The notes under the pieces: generated by a model
The model's database searches: none
Told to the model about the DNA's origin: nothing
What the model saw: the letters and a program-made list of their open reading frames with translations, nothing else
In this document: positions 38,247 to 47,863 of the stretch, piece after piece
Numbering within the stretch: position 1 is the first letter of the stretch
Layout of the letters: each line of letters starts with the position of its first letter
Translations under genes and position numbers: made by a program
Source of the DNA: Winslowiella arboricola
GTDB taxonomy: Bacteria; Pseudomonadota; Gammaproteobacteria; Enterobacterales; Enterobacteriaceae
Length of the DNA: 64,000 nt
NCBI RefSeq assembly: GCF_025527015.1
Contig: NZ_JAODIM010000043.1
Coordinates: 186,001-250,000 of the forward strand
Direction: 5' to 3'

Positions 38247-39871
38247 TGCTTCGGCTCCTCGCTGTTATCACGATGCACGCCAGCAAAAGAGGCGTTGCCA
38301 AACGGGCTTAGCACCAGCCCCTGAATATCATGGCGATAAGCTTGCAGACGCAGTGATGACGCCAGCGGCAGTACCGGCAGTTCCTGCGCCAGGATGCGCT
38401 GCGCTTCATCATAGCGGTCGATACGCGACGCCAGCTGCTGTGACAGCAACGCTTTATGCAGCACTTCATCAAATGCCGGGTTGCACCAGTGGGCAAAGTT
38501 AGTCTGCGAGTTGATGGCGGCGCAACTCAGTAACGGGCGGAAGAAACTGTCCGGGTCGTTACTGTCGGTCGCCCAGCCGGTCAGCGTCAGATCGTGATTC
38601 ATCTCCATCAGCCGCGCTTCCTGGAAGCGGCCGTCAACCTGCACAATCGTGATCTGCACGCCAATCTGTGCCATATCGGCCTGAATCAGCTCGGCGGTTT
38701 TTAACGGGCTGGGATTCCACGATTGTGAGGCTGAAGGCACCCAGAGTTTCAGATGCAGATCTTCAACACCGAGTTTTTTCAGCTGCTCACGCGCTTTATC
38801 AGGATTGTATTCAGTGACGCGCGCGTCATTATCATAGGCCCAGGAGGCGCGCGGTAAGACAGAGGCGGCAGTTTCGGCGGTGCCGTAATAAATCGACTCC
38901 ATCAGCCGCTCATTGTTAATTGCCAGCGCCAGCGCCTGGCGCACCTCCGGGCGATCCAGCGGCGGTTTACGAGTATTAAACGCCATATAGGCGATATTCA
39001 TTCCCGGGCGCAGCGTCAGACGTAAACGGGGATCGTCGCGCAGAATCGACAGCTGGCTGGCGGCCGGATAAGCCAGTACATCGCACTCGCCGGTTAACAG
39101 TTTTGACAGGCGTCCCATCCCGCCCGCACCCATATCCACCACTACCTGCGGCATGCGCGGTACGCCTTTCCAGTAATCCGGATTACGCGCCAGACGAATA
39201 TACTGACCGGCACGGTACTCATTCAGCATAAACGGCCCGGTGCCGACCGGCTGGCGATCCATCAGCTCCTGGCGATTAATCTTATCCAGCTGCGCGGCAT
39301 ATTCCGCCGACAGTACCGGCGCATAGTGGGTGGCCAGATGCCAGAGAAAAGAGGCATCCGGGCTGTTAAGGCGAATTTCCACCGTATCACTGTCCAGTTT
39401 TTTTACGCTCTGTACCGCATCGGAGAACTGCAGGCTGTCGAAGTAGGGATAGTTGCCACCGCTGACATTGTGCCAGGGATGTTTACGATCAAACATACGT
39501 GCGAAGCTGAACACCACATCATCGGCATTCATTGCACGCGTCGGTTTAAACCAGCTGGTGGTCTGAAAAGGGACGTTGTGGCGTAAATGGAACCGGTAGG
39601 TGGCGCCGTTATCCAGCACTTCCCAGCTGGAAGCCAGCTCGGGAATTAAACGGTAGGTATAGGGATCGACATCCAGCAGGCGGTCGTAAAGCTGCGCCGC
39701 CAGCGTGTCCACTGCCAGCCCGCTACTCGCCAGCTGCGGGTTAAAAGTATTCATCACGCCGCTGACGCAATAGACAAAGCCGCTCTGGCGAATATCACCG
39801 GGCGTTGCCGACCAGGCAGAGGCGCTTAGCACGCTAAGTCCGAGGAGCAGGGTGGAGAGTAATTTTGGCAT
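38243..39871 (-). CDS. sapA: peptide ABC transporter periplasmic binding protein SapA
   Basis: The 542-residue family 5 binding protein has a signal peptide starting [22 protein letters not shown]. The mature start [49 protein letters not shown] is closely similar to E. coli SapA, as is the end [14 protein letters not shown]. It binds cationic peptides or heme in pathogens studied. The ATG at 39871 was preferred to one eight codons upstream because it starts the signal peptide. Confidence 0.96.
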   Translation of the reverse strand: MPKLLSTLLLGLSVLSASAWSATPGDIRQSGFVYCVSGVMNTFNPQLASSGLAVDTLAAQLYDRLLDVDPYTYRLIPELASSWEVLDNGATYRFHLRHNVPFQTTSWFKPTRAMNADDVVFSFARMFDRKHPWHNVSGGNYPYFDSLQFSDAVQSVKKLDSDTVEIRLNSPDASFLWHLATHYAPVLSAEYAAQLDKINRQELMDRQPVGTGPFMLNEYRAGQYIRLARNPDYWKGVPRMPQVVVDMGAGGMGRLSKLLTGECDVLAYPAASQLSILRDDPRLRLTLRPGMNIAYMAFNTRKPPLDRPEVRQALALAINNERLMESIYYGTAETAASVLPRASWAYDNDARVTEYNPDKAREQLKKLGVEDLHLKLWVPSASQSWNPSPLKTAELIQADMAQIGVQITIVQVDGRFQEARLMEMNHDLTLTGWATDSNDPDSFFRPLLSCAAINSQTNFAHWCNPAFDEVLHKALLSQQLASRIDRYDEAQRILAQELPVLPLASSLRLQAYRHDIQGLVLSPFGNASFAGVHRDNSEEPKQ

Positions 39872-39902
39872 CGGGTATGTTGGGTTCACGGGCAATACGT
39901 TG

Positions 39903-39931
39903 AGTGTATCGCACTATCCGCGTTGTCCCAA
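39903..39931 (-). promoter_or_regulatory. candidate sap operon promoter
   Basis: On the minus strand, TTGGGA (39926-39931), 17 bases, TACACT (39903-39908), about 30 bases upstream of the sapA start. Good -10 and moderate -35. Confidence 0.45.
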
Positions 39932-40034
39932 AGTTTGCCAGGGTAACTGCCTCTTTTCCAGGCGATTTCATTGCCCTGATGCGCCGCGGGTTATCGATAG
40001 CTGGCTAATAATAGACCTGATCTCATTATGGTAA

Positions 40035-40049
40035 TGAGAAAAATTCTCA
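40035..40049 (+). promoter_or_regulatory. Fur box 1 upstream of ryhB
   Basis: TGAGAAAAATTCTCA matches 11 of 14 informative positions of the TGATAAT-N-ATTATCA Fur motif and is a near-perfect palindrome just upstream of the ryhB -35 element. Confidence 0.6.
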
Positions 40050-40072
40050 ACAAAGTGCTTTACAGATGGTAT

Positions 40073-40087
40073 TGAGAATGATTACTA
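40073..40087 (+). promoter_or_regulatory. Fur box 2 overlapping the ryhB -10
   Basis: TGAGAATGATTACTA matches 12 of 14 informative Fur positions and covers the spacer and -10 of the promoter TTTACA (40059-40064), 18 bases, TACTAT (40083-40088). Confidence 0.7.
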
Positions 40088-40094
40088 TTCATCT

Positions 40095-40184
40095 GCGCTT
40101 CGACGGTGGCTCTACCGAAGAAGAGCACGACATTGCTCACATTGCTTCCAGTATTTTCAGCCCGCCTTGCGCGGGCTTTTTTTT
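40095..40184 (+). ncRNA. ryhB: RyhB iron-stress small RNA
   Basis: A 90-base RNA is predicted from the promoter at 40059-40088. It contains the highly conserved RyhB core GCACGACATTGCTCACAT followed by TGCTTCCAGTATT, the seed that pairs with iron-protein mRNAs together with Hfq. A first stem (CTTC..GAAG with GGT/ACC) precedes the core. It ends in a strong terminator, AGCCCGC, loop CTTGC, GCGGGCT and eight Ts (40159-40184). Fur boxes on the promoter predict derepression when iron is low. Length matches E. coli RyhB (90 nt), but the location between sapA and pspF differs from E. coli (between yhhX and yhhY). Small open frames through this region are coincidental. Confidence 0.92.
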
Positions 40185-40198
40185 GCTTCAGCGCCAGA

Positions 40199-41197
40199 TT
40201 ATTCATTCTCCTCATCGCTTACTCGTACCCCATGCTTTTTCAGCATTGCGCGCAGCTGGTGATAAGTGACGCTCAGCAGTTCCGCGGCGCGGCGCTGGTT
40301 AAAGCGCGCCTGTTGCAGGCTCTTCTCCAGCAGCGCTTTTTCCTGCTGGTTTTGCCAGTGACGCAGATCCAGCGGCAGATCGGGGAAGGGCGCGCCGCGC
40401 TCTGGCGGGGGGGCGACAGCCGCAGAACGGCTGAACGGGTTAATAATAATGGTATCCAGCGGCTCATCGATGGTGCTGTGACGATAGACCGAACGCTCCA
40501 CCACATTTTTCAGTTCACGTACATTACCCGGCCAGTGATATTCCAGCAGCATCTGTTGCGCCCGGCGCGAGAAACCGGGGAACAGCGGTAATCCCAGTTC
40601 ACGACACATCTGAATGGCAAAATGCTCGGCCATCACCAGAATATCACTGAGTCTTTCCCGCAGCGGCGGCAGCTGCACCACATCAAATGCCAGACGATCC
40701 AGCAGGTCCGCGCGGAATTTTCCGGCCAGCGCCAGCGCGGGCAGATCGTCATTGGTGGCGCACACCAGGCGTACACTGACCTGTAGTGGCTGGCTGCCGC
40801 CGACGCGCTCCAGCTGACCATACTCAATTACACGCAGTAATTTTTCCTGCACCAGCATGGGTGCCGTGGCCAGTTCGTCAAGGAACAGAGTGCCGCCATC
40901 GGCGCGCTCAAAGCGACCAAGGTGGCGTTTTTGTGCGCCGGTAAATGCGCCCGCTTCATGACCGAACAGTTCAGAGTCGAGCAGGTTCTCATTCAGTGCT
41001 GCACAGTTCAGCGAAATAAAGGGTCCCTGCCAGCGCTCGGACAGATAGTGCAGGCGGCTGGCAATCAGCTCTTTGCCGGTACCACGTTCGCCGATAACCA
41101 GCACCGGTTTATTTAGCGGCGCCAGCCGTGAAACTTGCTCCAGCACTTCAAGAAAGTTATTCGATTCGCCCAGCAGATTCTCTGTTTGTTCGCTCAT
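40199..41197 (-). CDS. pspF: PspF, sigma-54 enhancer-binding activator of the psp operon
   Basis: The 332-residue AAA+ activator has no receiver domain. It has Walker A GERGTGKE, GAFTGA in ELFGHEAGAFTGAQKR, Walker B GGTLFLDELATA and a C-terminal Fis-type helix-turn-helix (FNQRRAAELLSVTYHQLRAMLKKHGV). Activity is held in check by PspA. The start was set at MSEQTENLLGES; a four-codon-longer start is possible. It is divergent from pspA, as in E. coli. Confidence 0.97.
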   Translation of the reverse strand: MSEQTENLLGESNNFLEVLEQVSRLAPLNKPVLVIGERGTGKELIASRLHYLSERWQGPFISLNCAALNENLLDSELFGHEAGAFTGAQKRHLGRFERADGGTLFLDELATAPMLVQEKLLRVIEYGQLERVGGSQPLQVSVRLVCATNDDLPALALAGKFRADLLDRLAFDVVQLPPLRERLSDILVMAEHFAIQMCRELGLPLFPGFSRRAQQMLLEYHWPGNVRELKNVVERSVYRHSTIDEPLDTIIINPFSRSAAVAPPPERGAPFPDLPLDLRHWQNQQEKALLEKSLQQARFNQRRAAELLSVTYHQLRAMLKKHGVRVSDEENE

Positions 41198-41294
41198 GAT
41201 GAATTTCACCAGGTGTTAGTGTCTGAAACCACCTTACGCGCAGCCTGTAGCAATGTAAAGCAGGCGACTTATTGAAAATCAATCACATATAAAC

Positions 41295-41310
41295 TGGCAC
41301 GCTTCTTGAA
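41295..41310 (+). promoter_or_regulatory. sigma-54 promoter of pspA
   Basis: TGGCAC, five bases, TTGAA: the GG of the -24 element is at 41296-41297 with the -12 element correctly spaced, 65 bases before pspA. Confidence 0.82.
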
Positions 41311-41375
41311 TTAGCTTTTACAGAGAAGGTTCAGCGCCTGGCGCAACACAGACAATATTAATGAGGATTTTAGTT

Positions 41376-42044
41376 ATGGGTATTTTTTCTCGTTTTGCCG
41401 ACATCGTGAACGCCAACATCAATTCATTGCTGGAAAAAGCGGAAGATCCACAGAAGCTGGTGCGCCTGATGATTCAGGAGATGGAAGACACCCTGGTGGA
41501 AGTTCGTTCCAACTCTGCCCGTGCGCTGGCGGAAAAGAAACATCTGATTCGCCGTATCGATCAGGCTGAGACGCAGCAGAATGAGTGGCAGGAAAAAGCG
41601 GAGCTGGCACTGCGTAAAGATAAAGATGATCTGGCGCGCGCTGCACTGATTGAAAAACAGAAGCTGACCGACCTGATCGCCAGCCTGAAGCAGGAAGTGA
41701 GCCAGGTGGAAGAGACTCTGGATCGTATGAAAGGTGAAATCGGTGAGCTGGAGAAAAAACTCACTGAAACCCGCGCCCGCCAGCAGGCACTGACGCTGCG
41801 TCATCAGGCCGCCTCATCGTCACGTGATGTGCGTCGTCAGCTGGATAGCGGAAAAATCGATGATGCGATGGCGCGCTTCGAATCCTTTGAACGCCGTATT
41901 GACCATATGGAAGCAGAAGCGGAAAGCGTCAGTTTCGGCAAAAAGAAAACGCTCGATCAGGAATTTGCAGAACTGAAAGCCAGTGATGAGATCAGTGAGC
42001 AGCTCAACGCGTTAAAAGCCAAAATGAATAATCGTAGCGAATAA
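41376..42044 (+). CDS. pspA: phage shock protein A
   Basis: The 222-residue protein (the E. coli length) consists of an amphipathic N-terminal helix ([25 protein letters not shown]) and long coiled coils to the C-terminus. It is an ESCRT-III-like membrane-stabilising protein and the inhibitor of PspF. The ATG at 41376 is preceded by GAGGA; a five-codon-longer frame is rejected. First gene of the pspABCD-ycjXF run. Confidence 0.98.
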   Translation: MGIFSRFADIVNANINSLLEKAEDPQKLVRLMIQEMEDTLVEVRSNSARALAEKKHLIRRIDQAETQQNEWQEKAELALRKDKDDLARAALIEKQKLTDLIASLKQEVSQVEETLDRMKGEIGELEKKLTETRARQQALTLRHQAASSSRDVRRQLDSGKIDDAMARFESFERRIDHMEAEAESVSFGKKKTLDQEFAELKASDEISEQLNALKAKMNNRSE

Positions 42045-42125
42045 GTTCGCCGCCGGGCATCGACCGCGATGCCCGCTGAATCATCACCGTCCCGTTACAC
42101 GGGCAGACAAGGTCAAGGAGAGTGA

Positions 42126-42353
42126 ATGAGCGCGTTATTTCTTGCCATACCACTGACAATTTTTGTGCTGTTTGTGGCACCGATCTGGTTATGGCTGCAC
42201 TACAGCAATCGTCAGAACAGCGGCGCTGAGTTATCGCAAAACGATATGCAGCGTTTGCAGCAGCTAACCCAGGATGCCCGGCGCATGCGTGAGCGCATTC
42301 AGGCGCTGGAAGAGATTCTGGATGCAGAACATCCCCACTGGAGGCAGCCATGA
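42126..42353 (+). CDS. pspB: phage shock protein B
   Basis: The 75-residue protein has one N-terminal membrane helix (LFLAIPLTIFVLFVAPIWLWLHY) and a cytoplasmic coiled coil (QRLQQLTQDARRMRERIQALEEIL). With PspC it senses envelope stress and recruits PspA. AAGGAG precedes the ATG, and the gene overlaps pspC by four bases. Confidence 0.97.
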   Translation: MSALFLAIPLTIFVLFVAPIWLWLHYSNRQNSGAELSQNDMQRLQQLTQDARRMRERIQALEEILDAEHPHWRQP

Positions 42354-42712
42354 CAGGATTATCCATTAAAGGAAAAAAATTATGGCGCATTCCACAGCAG
42401 GGTAAATTTAAAGGCGTCTGCGCCGGTATCGCCCAGTATCTGGATATTCCGGTACGTCTGGTGCGGATTATTGTGGTGTTGTCGCTGTTTTTCGGCCTGT
42501 TTATGTTCACCATCGTGGCCTATTTTATCCTTAGCTGGATCCTCGACCCGATGCCGTACGGCGCTGAAGGCGAGGAACAGGCGCCCACTGCACATCAGTT
42601 GCTGAACGATCTCAGCAATGAGTTACAAGCCGGTGAAGGACGCTTACGTGAGGTGGAACGCTATGTCACCTCCGAAACCTTCAGCGTGCGTAGCCGCTTT
42701 AGTCAGCTCTGA
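42350..42712 (+). CDS. pspC: phage shock protein C
   Basis: The 120-residue protein has the PspC domain LWRIPQQGKFKGVCAGIAQYLDIPVRLVRIIVVLS, a membrane segment to about residue 65, and a C-terminal leucine-zipper-like tail. It is the membrane partner of PspB in stress sensing. Overlap with pspB indicates coupled translation. Confidence 0.97.
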   Translation: MTGLSIKGKKLWRIPQQGKFKGVCAGIAQYLDIPVRLVRIIVVLSLFFGLFMFTIVAYFILSWILDPMPYGAEGEEQAPTAHQLLNDLSNELQAGEGRLREVERYVTSETFSVRSRFSQL

Positions 42713-42770
42713 TTTCATTCCGCGCGGGCCTGTTACCAGGCCCTTCGTTAATCTTTCGGGAGAACCCATA

Positions 42771-43016
42771 ATGCGCGACTGGCAAAACACTTTGCGCCGT
42801 AACGCTGCGCCCGCGTTGAAATCGGCAGGTAAATTTATCATTATTAATGCAGTCACTTATGGACCGGGCGGTATCGCCGGTTGGGCAGTAAAATCTGTCG
42901 CTCGCCGCCCGTTGCGCATTCTGCTGACGCTGGCGCTGGAACCGATTCTGGCGCGGGTGATGCGCAAAGTATCGGCGCGCTTCGTCAAGGAGACAAATGA
43001 AACGACTGCAAAATGA
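42771..43016 (+). CDS. pspD: phage shock protein D
   Basis: The 81-residue protein matches the PspD core (FIIINAVTYGPGGIAGWAVKSVARRPLRILLTLALEPILARVMRK). It is slightly longer than E. coli PspD (73). The start at 42771 has GGGAG at good spacing; a frame opening at 42618 is rejected. The 3' end overlaps ycjX by 20 bases. PspD is inner-membrane associated; its role is minor and unclear. Confidence 0.92.
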   Translation: MRDWQNTLRRNAAPALKSAGKFIIINAVTYGPGGIAGWAVKSVARRPLRILLTLALEPILARVMRKVSARFVKETNETTAK

Positions 43017-44394
43017 ATTGATGTCGCTGGTGAATCGTGGCGTGGATCGCCATTTGCGTCTTGCCGTCACCGGCCTGAGTCGCAGCGGCAAAACTGCTTT
43101 TATTACCTCGATGGTTAATCAACTGCTGAATGTTCATGCCGGTGCACGCCTGCCGATGTTTTCGGCAGTGCGTGAGGATCGATTGCTGGGGGTAAAGCGC
43201 GTGCCGCAGCGCGATTTGGGTATTCAGCGTTTTACCTACGATGAAGGGCTGTCGCAGCTGTATGCCACGCCGCCAAACTGGCCGACGCCGACGCGCGGTG
43301 TCAGTGAAATGCGTCTGGCGCTGCGCTATCGCTCGCGTGACTCACTGTTGCGCCACTTTAAAGAGACGTCAACGCTCTATCTGGAAATTGTCGACTATCC
43401 GGGCGAGTGGCTGCTCGACCTGCCGATGCTGGCGCAGGATTATCTCAGCTGGTCGCGGCAGATGACCGGTTTGCTGCAGGGCGACCGCGCCGAATGGGCG
43501 CAATCCTGGCGCAACCTTTGCGCCGGGCTGGATCCGCTGGCGCCCGCTGACGAAAACCGTCTGGCGGAAATTGCGCAGGCGTGGACCGAATATCTGCTGC
43601 GCTGCAAGCAGCAGGGGTTGCACTTTATTCAGCCGGGACGTTTTGTGCTGCCGGGCGATATGGCAGGCGCACCGGCGCTGCAATTTTTCCCGTGGCCGGA
43701 TGTCGATGCCGACGGGGAGTCGAAGCTGGCGCAGGCGGATAAGCACAGCAATATTGGCACGTTACGCGCGCGCTTTAACTACTACTGTCAGCATGTGGTC
43801 AAAGATTTCTATAAGAATTATTTCCTGAAATTTGACCGGCAGATTGTGCTGGTAGACTGTCTGCAACCGCTGAACAGCGGGCCACAGGCGTTTAACGATA
43901 TGCGGCTGGCGTTAACTCAGCTGATGCAGAGTTTTCACTACGGTCAGCGCACGCTGTTCCGCCGTCTGTTTTCGCCGGTAATCGATAAACTGCTGTTTGC
44001 CGCCACTAAATCGGATCACGTTACCGCCGATCAACACGCTAATCTGGTGTCACTGTTGCAGCAGCTGGTTCAGGATGCCTGGCAGAACGCCGCATTTGAA
44101 GGTATTACCATGGATTGTGTCGGTCTGGCGTCTGTGCAGGCGACGCAGAGCGGGCTGGTCGATCATCAGGGCGAAAAAATCCCGGCGCTGCGTGGTCACC
44201 GTTTGCAGGATAATGCGCCATTAACCTTTTATCCCGGCGAAGTGCCGCCGCGTCTGCCTGGCAATGCGTTCTGGCAGCAGCAGGGTTTTCACTTTGAACA
44301 GTTCCGGCCGCAAAATATTGATGTCGACCGACCGTTGCCACATATTCGCATGGATGCGGCGCTGGAATTTTTACTGGGAGATAAACTGCGATGA
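42997..44394 (+). CDS. ycjX: YcjX, conserved P-loop protein of the psp regulon
   Basis: The 465-residue protein (the E. coli length) has a P-loop at [21 protein letters not shown] near residue 25 and the family signature [18 protein letters not shown]. The family is a predicted GTP-binding stress protein induced with the psp operon. AAGGAG precedes the ATG inside pspD; it overlaps ycjF by four bases. Confidence 0.96.
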   Translation: MKRLQNELMSLVNRGVDRHLRLAVTGLSRSGKTAFITSMVNQLLNVHAGARLPMFSAVREDRLLGVKRVPQRDLGIQRFTYDEGLSQLYATPPNWPTPTRGVSEMRLALRYRSRDSLLRHFKETSTLYLEIVDYPGEWLLDLPMLAQDYLSWSRQMTGLLQGDRAEWAQSWRNLCAGLDPLAPADENRLAEIAQAWTEYLLRCKQQGLHFIQPGRFVLPGDMAGAPALQFFPWPDVDADGESKLAQADKHSNIGTLRARFNYYCQHVVKDFYKNYFLKFDRQIVLVDCLQPLNSGPQAFNDMRLALTQLMQSFHYGQRTLFRRLFSPVIDKLLFAATKSDHVTADQHANLVSLLQQLVQDAWQNAAFEGITMDCVGLASVQATQSGLVDHQGEKIPALRGHRLQDNAPLTFYPGEVPPRLPGNAFWQQQGFHFEQFRPQNIDVDRPLPHIRMDAALEFLLGDKLR

Positions 44395-45452
44395 ATACCC
44401 CGCTTAAACCACGTATAGATTTTGCCAAACCCCTCGAAGCGGAACCGGCGCCGTTGATCAAACCGGCGGTAGCCTTTGCGCAGCAGGAGAGCGCGCAATT
44501 TATCGCGCTGCAAACGGATGACGCGGAGCCGCTGGAAGAGGGGGCGGGTGAGCGCGCGGTGGAAGCCGCTTTACGCCCTAAACGCAGCCTGTGGCGTAAA
44601 CTGGTTACCGCCGGTCTGGGATTGTCTGGCGTCAGTGTGGTGGCTCAGGGTGTGCAGTGGATGCATAACGCCTGGCTGACCCAGGACTGGGCGGCACTGG
44701 CGGGTGGCGCGGCCGGTGGCCTGATTGTGGTGGCGGGGGTGGGTTCACTGGCCACCGAATGGCGTCGCCTGTACAAATTGCGTGAGCGCGCGGAAGAGCG
44801 CGATATTGGCCGCGAGCTGCTGCACAGCCATGGCATGGGCAAAGGCCGCGAGTTTTGCGAGAAGCTGGCGCGACAGGCTGGTCTGGATCAGGGGCATCCG
44901 GCGCTACAACGCTGGCAGGCGTCGCTACATGAAACCCATAATGACCGCGAAATTGTCGCTCTCTATGCTCAACTGGTCCAGCCGGTGCAGGATCGTCAGG
45001 CGCGACGTGAAATCAGTCGCTCGGCGGCGGAATCGACCCTGATGATCGCTGTCAGTCCGCTGGCATTGGTGGATATGGCATTTATCGCCTGGCGTAATCT
45101 GCGACTGGTCAATCGTATTGCGGCGATCTATGGCATTGAACTGGGCTACTTCAGCCGTCTTCGCCTGTTCCGCCTGGTTCTGCTGAATATCGCATTTGCC
45201 GGCGCTTCAGAGCTGGTGCGTGAAGTCGGTATGGACTGGATATCACAGGATATCGCCGCACGTCTTTCTGCCCGTGCCGCACAGGGTATCGGTGTCGGCC
45301 TACTTACCGCACGTCTGGGCATCAAAGCGATGGCGCTATGTCGTCCGTTGCCGTGGCTGGAAGATGATAAACCGCGCCTGGGTGATTTCCGCCGCGAGTT
45401 AATTGGTCAACTTAAAGATACAGTTCAGGGCAGCAGTAAAACTCAGGGCTGA
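44391..45452 (+). CDS. ycjF: YcjF, DUF697 inner-membrane protein
   Basis: The 353-residue protein (E. coli 353) has a hydrophilic N-terminal 70 residues, two membrane helices around residues 70-125, and a C-terminal DUF697 region ([41 protein letters not shown]...). It is co-expressed with ycjX under psp control. Function unknown; it is paired with ycjX throughout enterobacteria. Confidence 0.95.
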   Translation: MNTPLKPRIDFAKPLEAEPAPLIKPAVAFAQQESAQFIALQTDDAEPLEEGAGERAVEAALRPKRSLWRKLVTAGLGLSGVSVVAQGVQWMHNAWLTQDWAALAGGAAGGLIVVAGVGSLATEWRRLYKLRERAEERDIGRELLHSHGMGKGREFCEKLARQAGLDQGHPALQRWQASLHETHNDREIVALYAQLVQPVQDRQARREISRSAAESTLMIAVSPLALVDMAFIAWRNLRLVNRIAAIYGIELGYFSRLRLFRLVLLNIAFAGASELVREVGMDWISQDIAARLSARAAQGIGVGLLTARLGIKAMALCRPLPWLEDDKPRLGDFRRELIGQLKDTVQGSSKTQG

Positions 45453-45566
45453 CGGTGCCCCGCATCACAGCCTGTCAACTTTTCATGACAGATCGCTTCA
45501 GCCCTGGCGTATGTTGGCGTATTATCATTAGTAATCATTTTTCCATTATTGAACAAGGCCAACCCA

Positions 45567-47126
45567 ATGCGTTTGGAAGTCTTTTGCCAGGACCGACTTG
45601 GTCTGACGCGCGAACTGCTGGATTTGCTGGTCGAACGCAGTATCGATCTGCGCGGTATTGAAATCGCCACTATTGGTCGTATTTATCTTAACTTCTCTTC
45701 CGTCGCATTTGAGCAGTTCAGTAATCTGATGGCTGAAATTCGCCGCATTCCCGGCGTTACCGATGTGCGTACCGTCTCCTTTATGCCTTCTGAGCGCGAA
45801 CACCGCGCCCTGAGCGCACTGCTGGTGGCACTGCCGGAACCGGTCTTTTCTATTGATCTGAGAAGTAAGGTGGAACTGGCTAATCCGGCGGCGCAAACCC
45901 TGTTTGATCTCGACGAACAGAAAATCCGCAACCACACCGTCGGATCGTTGATCAGCGGCTTTAATTTTGCCCGCTGGCTGGAGAGTGAGCGCGTTGAACC
46001 GCAGACCCAGCATGTGGTAATTCAGGGCCGTGATTTTCTGATGGAGGCGCGGCCAATCCTGACAGCCGCCGATAATGAGATGCAGAGCAGCCTGGTGGGC
46101 GCAGTGATTATGCTGAAGTCCACGGCACGGATGGGACAACAGCTGCAAAATCTGACGGTTAATGATGAGACGGAGTTCGATCATCTGGTCGCGGTTAACC
46201 CGAAAATGCGTCAGGTGGTGGAGCAGGCGCGCAAGCTGGCGATGCTCGATGCACCACTGCTGATTGTCGGTGATACCGGCACCGGCAAAGATATGCTGGC
46301 GCGCGCCTGTCATCTGCGCAGTACACGTGGCAAAAAACCGTTCCTCGCGCTGAACTGCGCCTCGCTGCCGGATGACGTGGCCGAGAGTGAACTGTTCGGC
46401 CATGCGGCGGGTGCTTATCCTAACGCGCTGGAAGGCAAAAAAGGCTTTTTTGAGCAGGCGAATGGCGGCTCGGTGCTGCTGGATGAGATTGGCGAAATGT
46501 CACCGCGCATGCAGACCAAACTGCTGCGCTTTCTTAACGATGGCACTTTCCGTCGGGTCGGCGAAGAGCATGAGGTGCATGTCGATGTGCGGGTGATTTG
46601 TGCCACGCAGAAGAATCTGACTGAAATGGTGCATCGCGGCGAATTCCGCGAAGATCTGTTTTATCGCCTGAACGTATTAACCATCAATCTGCCGCCGTTG
46701 CGCGATCGCCCGCAGGATATCCTGCCGCTGACCGAGATGTTTGTTGCCCGCTTTGCCGATGAACAGGGAGTGGCACGTCCGCGCCTGTCGCCACAACTGA
46801 ATGCATTCTTAACCCGCTATAACTGGCCGGGCAATGTGCGTCAGTTAAAAAATGCACTCTACCGGGCATTAACCCAGCTGGAAGGTTATGAACTGCGCCC
46901 GCAGGATATTATTCTGCCGGAGTTTGCGCTGGAGATGTCGCTGGGAGATGAAGCGATTGAAGGGTCACTGGATGAAATCACCAGCCGCTTTGAGCGTTCG
47001 GTGTTGATGCGTCTGTATCTGTCCTATCCCAGCACGCGTAAACTGGCGAAACGTCTTGGCGTGTCCCATACCGCCATCGCTAATAAACTGCGTGAGTACG
47101 GGCTGAGTCAGAAAAAAGAGAGTTAA
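45567..47126 (+). CDS. tyrR: TyrR, aromatic amino acid transcriptional regulator
   Basis: The 519-residue protein has an ACT domain (MRLEVFCQDRLGLTRELLDLL), a PAS domain (about 80-190), an AAA+ domain with Walker A GDTGTGKD, and a C-terminal helix-turn-helix (STRKLAKRLGVSHTAIANKLREYG). It represses or activates aromatic biosynthesis and transport genes with Tyr, Phe or Trp as effectors. Compared with E. coli TyrR as I remember it, the loop reads LFGHAAGAYPNALEGKKGFF and so has a GAFTGA-like insertion the E. coli protein lacks. The start was chosen to match the family; a six-codon-longer start exists. Confidence 0.97.
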   Translation: MRLEVFCQDRLGLTRELLDLLVERSIDLRGIEIATIGRIYLNFSSVAFEQFSNLMAEIRRIPGVTDVRTVSFMPSEREHRALSALLVALPEPVFSIDLRSKVELANPAAQTLFDLDEQKIRNHTVGSLISGFNFARWLESERVEPQTQHVVIQGRDFLMEARPILTAADNEMQSSLVGAVIMLKSTARMGQQLQNLTVNDETEFDHLVAVNPKMRQVVEQARKLAMLDAPLLIVGDTGTGKDMLARACHLRSTRGKKPFLALNCASLPDDVAESELFGHAAGAYPNALEGKKGFFEQANGGSVLLDEIGEMSPRMQTKLLRFLNDGTFRRVGEEHEVHVDVRVICATQKNLTEMVHRGEFREDLFYRLNVLTINLPPLRDRPQDILPLTEMFVARFADEQGVARPRLSPQLNAFLTRYNWPGNVRQLKNALYRALTQLEGYELRPQDIILPEFALEMSLGDEAIEGSLDEITSRFERSVLMRLYLSYPSTRKLAKRLGVSHTAIANKLREYGLSQKKES

Positions 47127-47131
47127 TAGCA

Positions 47132-47154
47132 GGGCGAGGGAGAATTCCTCGCCC
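47132..47154. terminator. bidirectional terminator between tyrR and tpx
   Basis: GGGCGAGG and CCTCGCCC pair perfectly across a seven-base loop, five bases past the tyrR stop and six before the tpx stop on the other strand. A weak T-rich run follows on the plus strand. Confidence 0.65.
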
Positions 47155-47160
47155 AATTTG

Positions 47161-47664
47161 TTACTTCAGCGCCGCCAGCGCTGCATCGTAATCTGGCTCA
47201 GTGGTGATTTCCGGCACCAGCTGGCTGTACAGCACCTGATCTTTCTCATCCAGCACCACCACCGCACGGGCAGCCAGACCCTGTAGCGGGCCATCAACAA
47301 TCGCCACACCGTAATCTTCTTTAAACTCCGCGCCACGCAAAGTAGAGAGGGTGACGACGTTGGTTAAACCATCTGAACCGCAAAAGCGCGACTGGGCAAA
47401 GGGCAGATCGGCAGAGATACATAACACTACCGTATTATCCAGCTCGCCCGCCAGTTGGTTAAACTTACGCACTGATGCAGCGCAGACGCCGGTATCAATG
47501 CTGGGGAAAATATTCAGGACTTTACGCTTGCCTGCGTAGTCAGAGAGTGAAACATCAGAAAGATTTTTGGCCACGAGGCTGAATGGCTTTGCTGCCTGGC
47601 CTGGTACCGGAATCTGACCAGCAACCGCGACCGGGTTACCCTGAAAATGGACTGTCTGAGACAT
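47161..47664 (-). CDS. tpx: thiol peroxidase
   Basis: The 167-residue atypical 2-Cys peroxiredoxin reduces lipid hydroperoxides with thioredoxin. Peroxidatic Cys61 ([14 protein letters not shown]) and resolving Cys95 (QSRFCG) are at the E. coli positions. The start [12 protein letters not shown] follows a GGAACC ribosome region; the long upstream extension of the frame is not part of the protein. Divergent from ycjG. Confidence 0.98.
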   Translation of the reverse strand: MSQTVHFQGNPVAVAGQIPVPGQAAKPFSLVAKNLSDVSLSDYAGKRKVLNIFPSIDTGVCAASVRKFNQLAGELDNTVVLCISADLPFAQSRFCGSDGLTNVVTLSTLRGAEFKEDYGVAIVDGPLQGLAARAVVVLDEKDQVLYSQLVPEITTEPDYDAALAALK

Positions 47665-47863
47665 AGTGGTTCCTTTTACATGTGTTTGACACGTCGGCCA
47701 GCCAAGGTGAACTGACGCGAGAAAGAGAACTGAATTATATGGCATGTATGTGACATGCGGTGAACCATTAAGCGTGGCACATGGTGAATATTTTGCCTGG
47801 CCTGATAGCGTTGCGGTGGCTGATGGGCTAAAACTAAGCAAAAGAAATCAAAAGGAAGCGTGG

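Noticed and set aside
40066-40591. Two plus-strand frames between sapA and pspF
   Set aside because: They run through ryhB, its terminator and antisense to pspF; the sequence is explained by the RNA gene.
45546-46403. Minus-strand frame of 285 codons
   Set aside because: Antisense to tyrR, with no family motif.
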